This document shows, in pieces, positions 61,140-64,000 of a DNA stretch of 64,000 nt. A program made the position numbers and the translations under genes. This DNA comes from Casuarius casuarius (Eukaryota; Chordata; Aves; Casuariiformes; Casuariidae): contig PTFA01000340.1 in NCBI GenBank assembly GCA_003342895.1, positions 396,293 through 460,292 on the forward strand, written 5' to 3'. How positions within the stretch are numbered: position 1 is the first letter of the stretch; every line of letters starts with the position of its first letter. Under the pieces are notes generated by a model. The model was not told where the DNA came from. It did no database searches and was given only the letters and a program-made list of their open reading frames with translations.

Positions 61140-61560
61140 CAGAGCGGCTTTCATCTGCCTGCGGAGGGGGGCCAGGCGCCCGCTCCCGGCTCGGCACCCG
61201 CGCGGCTCGGGGTGGCACACTGTCCCGCCGGGTCCTGAAAGGGCTGATTCAGTGCCGCTGAGGTCATCCGCCCGGCGCGTTTACCCCGTGCTCGTGTCCC
61301 CTCCCTGCCCCGCGGCCGCTGCTGCCAGGGATGCGGTCAGCACCCAGGCTGTCGCTGCCGCCCGGCTGGGCCGGGGGGCTGCGGCTGCAGGCAGAGCCGG
61401 CATCGCTCACCGGGGCGCTGGGCTGCAGCCAGGAGAGCAGAGGGACCGGAGAGGGGTCGCAGCGCCAGCATGGCCTTCCAGCCGCCATACTCCCCAAGCC
61501 TCTTCAAGAGGAGGGACCGGTGAGTAGGGCCCGGCCCGTGGACAGGGAGGGGGGACAAGT
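61140..61560 (+). promoter_or_regulatory. Second CpG-rich, promoter-like block
   Basis: This intronic stretch is GC-rich with many CpG dinucleotides (for example 61190-61215, 61265-61285 and 61300-61320), in contrast to its TG/CA-rich surroundings. It ends at an ATG followed by a strong splice donor. It is best explained as a CpG-island promoter for an alternative transcript, but no TATA or other core element is decisive. Confidence 0.45.
61470..61519 (+). CDS. Candidate alternative first coding exon inside the TSC22D3 intron
   Basis: An ATG in a good initiation context (GCCAGCATGG) opens the 16-residue peptide MAFQPPYSPSLFKRRD followed by two bases (CG). It then meets a strong donor, CCG|GTGAGT, at 61520. 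It sits at the downstream end of a CpG-rich block (about 61140-61560), as a first exon would. The exon leaves two bases of a split codon, the same phase as the recognised TSC22D3 long exon, so it could splice to the same common exon, where the split codon would read Arg. TSC22-family genes are known for alternative first exons with short distinct N-termini. I do not recognise this peptide. It could instead begin an unrelated gene or be chance. An upstream ATG at 61331 is in another frame. Confidence 0.4.
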
Positions 61561-63393
61561 GCCAGGCCTCGGCGCAGCAGCAGGGCTGTGGGGACAAGCC
61601 CCTGCCTGGTCCCTTTGGCACCGGCCTCCTTGCTCAGCCCCCTGCCCAGCAGTTTGGCACAGACAAGGCCTGCGCTGGCGAGGAGGAATGTGCGTTATTC
61701 CCCAAGCAGCCGGAGGGAGGAGAGGGTCTCGGGTGGTGGAAGGTGCCTCCCTGCAAAGCAGGACAGGTTTCCATCGCCATCTCAAGCCTGTATTTCTGGG
61801 GGGTCCTGAATGTGCCTGGCTGCAGAGAGCTCCTTGCCCGGCCAAGGTGCACGTGCATGGCAATGTCCCATGGAGAGTTCTTGCATCCTTCGCCGCTCGG
61901 GAAACCTGGATCCTCGTCCTGCCCTCAGAGGCAGCGTAAGACATCGTATGGATGTCTTACACTGCAAGTCATTTTGCTGCACCATGCCTCTGTTTCCCTT
62001 TCTGGTGGGCAAATATTCCTCTTCCCTCTCAGCCCTTTTCCTGAGGAAGGGGCATGGGAGCAAGAGGCAGCATGCTTGTCTTGTGCCCTGCAGCCTGCGA
62101 CGGTGCCGAGGAAGGCAGAGATACTGCTGCTGACTCGCCTCCTCCTCAGGCTCTTCTCCATGCTGGCACAGACCAGCCAGGGCTGGGCACCTTTGGCATG
62201 GGGGACAATTCCAGGTTCTGGGGTTTCAGGGTCCTTGGCAGCCCATAAACATCTCTGGGGTGGCACTTGCCTCTGCCAGAGCTAGCACTGTTGCTGGGTT
62301 TGCTTTTTCCCTGATGCAGGGTGCGTGGAGATAGCTGTGACACTGGGCACGTCAGGCTGCTAAGCCCCGCTGCCGGCATCTGAGCCCCTGTGCTCAAAAT
62401 GCCGCCGCATCTCTCAGCTCAGGCCTGCCTGCCAGCCCCAGGGCGGTGGGACAGGACGTCTCGGGCACAGGGAGGTGCCCGGCTGCCATGGCAATGCAGC
62501 CAGGCGGCTGGGGAGCTTCCTTCCCGGGAAGGCACCAGCTCCCGCGTCCCAGCAAGGGAAGGGAAATCTCTCTGGCTGCTCTGCTTCCTCTGAGGCTGTG
62601 TCCTGGCATAGGCTTTCCTCCAGGATGTCTGAGCACTGGGACGTGGCCGAATTTGGCATCACCCCCTGTCATGGCTTGCTAACGCAGAGCAGGCTCTGCA
62701 GGGCTCCGCTCAGAGATAACGGGCACCAGCAGGGATGAAGGCTGGGTGCTGAGCAAAGTACCACCGGGTCCAGAGGGCAGAGATAAGGCTCGGAGCTGGC
62801 GGGGCGGACATCTGAGTGCTGGGAGAATATTGCCTGTGAATGGCAATGCCAAATCCAGCCCCCACCATGGCACTGGGGGGCAGGTGCATTTGGGGGGGCT
62901 TGGCTGAGCCCCACTGGGGGGATAGAGGAGATGCACTGCAGGCGCAGGGAAGAGGTCCTGATGCGACCGTGGCGCTTACACATGCGGGTGCCACATGCGG
63001 GACACTGCTTGCCGGCAAGCGCAGCACCATCCCGCTGCAGACTCAGGGCACCGGGGTGTGCGCCCCCTCCAGCCCAGCCCCCCCAGCGGGACAGGGCACC
63101 CCGTCTCCCTCCCTGGGCAGCTCAAGGGGCAGCGGGGCTCAGCCTAGCCCAGCGCCGGCCTCGCCCTGAGCTGCCTCCCGCTTGGCCCCGCGGAGGGGGC
63201 CAGTGCCAGGATCCGGCCCCTGATGCAGCACCGCCTCCGGCCGCCGGGAGGCGGCCTCCTCCGGCTGCGAGGCTGCTGGAGGCGAGGCTCAAAACATGTT
63301 TTGGTCGAGGGTTATGTAAGGCTTGGGCGGGCGGGGTTTGCAGCGCCGGGGGCGGCCGCGGCGCCTTTTGCACGCTGTTGAGGGCCTTTCTTT

Positions 63394-63448
63394 CGTTTTG
63401 CACGCCGATTCTCGTTTTGCACGCCGATTCTCGTTTTGCACGCCGATT
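63394..63448. repeat. Three-copy 19-base tandem repeat
   Basis: Unit CGTTTTGCACGCCGATTCT occurs at 63394-63412 and 63413-63431, exact in both, with a third partial copy at 63432-63448. Related TTTTGCAC words flank it at 63366 and 63463. The copies show no differences over their shared length, so the expansion is recent. Confidence 0.95.
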
Positions 63449-63858
63449 GCTTTCCCTTTTTCTTTTGCACCAATATTTGCAACCATATCAAGGTCCTGCT
63501 GCCCGGGGTCCCCTGCAGCACACGCACCGACACCCCAAATGCAAGACCCCGGCAAGGCTGTTTTGCTCCTTTTCTCCGTGCCTAAATGGCAGCCAGAAGA
63601 GCTGCCTTGAAGGCTGTAGTGGGGTGCAAGCAGCCGACCCCCCGTGCCGCTTGCACGCTCGGATATGTGGGGGTTGCACAGGAAGTGGGGTGCTGAGGCA
63701 TGTGGGGGGTGCAGGGACCCGGTGGGCTGCAGAGGAACGGGGGGTGCAGGGAACAGACGGGGTGCCAGGACTCAGGGTGCGGAGCAGTAGGGGTGCAGGA
63801 CTGGATGCAGAGGTGTGCGGACGGGGAGCGCAGAGCCACAAGAGCACGGTGCTGCCGT

Positions 63859-63916
63859 GCAGGACTGGGGTGCTGAGGCCCGGGGGTGCAGGACTGGGGT
63901 GCTGAGGCCCGGGGGT
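63859..63916. repeat. Two-copy exact 29-base tandem repeat in G-rich DNA
   Basis: A 29-base unit starting GCAGGACTGGGGTGC is present twice in tandem (63859-63887 and 63888-63916) without differences. The wider region 63650-64000 is a looser array of GGGGTGCAGG and GGGTGC phrases running into the window end, a minisatellite-like, G-quadruplex-prone stretch. Confidence 0.9.
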
Positions 63917-64000
63917 GCAGCCGGGCTGCAGGGGCGGCGAGCTGGGGTGCAGCGGTGCCGTACGGGGGTGCCGCACCGGGCGGCGGGGGTGCCGTGCGGG

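Larger units (their letters stand above)
46077..64000 (+). other. First intron of TSC22D3 long isoform (open at right edge)
   Basis: The intron starts at the GTGGGT donor after the long first exon, and no acceptor leading into the TSC-box exon was found before the window ends. In mammals the long first exon also lies tens of kilobases from the common exons, so an intron this long is expected. It contains MIR fragments, TG/GCATGC-rich tracts, a second CpG-rich block with an exon-like start at 61470, and tandem repeats near 63.4 and 63.9 kb. Long frames inside it (for example minus 58430-59386 and plus 62931-63905) follow repeat or GC composition and show no recognisable domain. Confidence 0.75.

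Noticed and set aside
62931..63905. Plus-strand frame of 324 residues
   Set aside because: It crosses a CpG-rich block and the tandem repeats at 63394 and 63859. GC-rich DNA has few stops by chance, and no domain or splice logic supports it.
46077..64000. Search for the short GILZ first exon and the TSC-box/leucine-zipper exon
   Set aside because: No frame encoding the SISFFSSLLG-type start or the MDLVK.HLMYAVREEVE box was found, so these must lie beyond the window.
1..64000. CRISPR arrays, operons, rRNA, tRNA genes, prokaryotic elements
   Set aside because: Repeats lack regular spacers, no cloverleaf with intact A and B boxes was recognised apart from decayed MIR fragments, and the composition and exon structure are vertebrate.

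Overview
This is vertebrate nuclear DNA, most likely from a sauropsid (crocodilian, turtle or bird). It is intron-rich and gene-poor, with AT-rich unique stretches, CpG-island-like GC-rich stretches, old decayed CR1-family LINE fragments and MIR-type SINE fragments. There are no operons, prokaryotic genes or CRISPR arrays. Most long open frames are chance frames in noncoding DNA, and the longest run through a 574-base block of N.

The one confidently identified gene part is the first coding exon of the long isoform of TSC22D3 (GILZ, glucocorticoid-induced leucine zipper) on the + strand at 45754-46076. It sits in a CpG-rich block whose upstream half is lost in the assembly gap at 45103-45676. 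It encodes 107 residues plus two bases of codon 108 and ends at a clean GT donor. The TSC box and leucine zipper lie in exons beyond the window, so 46077-64000 reads as the first intron.

Layout. 1-9400: unique noncoding DNA with short simple repeats, a TATA-like site and one small exon-like block. 9420-10600: a degenerate + strand CR1 with endonuclease remnants and a 3' end but no reverse-transcriptase core. 10600-19470: unique DNA with homeodomain/POU-rich AT patches and one exon-like block. 19480-20500: a probable LTR-like or dispersed-repeat remnant holding a palindrome-centred repeat. 21143-22044: a minus-strand broken coding remnant of unknown family. 22200-43200: unique DNA with several AT-rich patches that look like conserved noncoding elements, plus a perfect CRE at 40553. 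43240-43870: a minus-strand CR1 fragment. 44900-46080: GC-rich promoter region, gap and the TSC22D3 exon. 46077-64000: intron with MIR fragments, TG/GCATGC-rich Z-DNA-type tracts, a second CpG-rich block with a candidate alternative first exon at 61470-61519, and tandem repeats near the end.

No new multi-gene system is visible. The observation most worth following is the candidate alternative TSC22D3 first exon at 61470, which ends in the same splice phase as the recognised exon. Family assignments come from recalled family features and were not checked by a database search.
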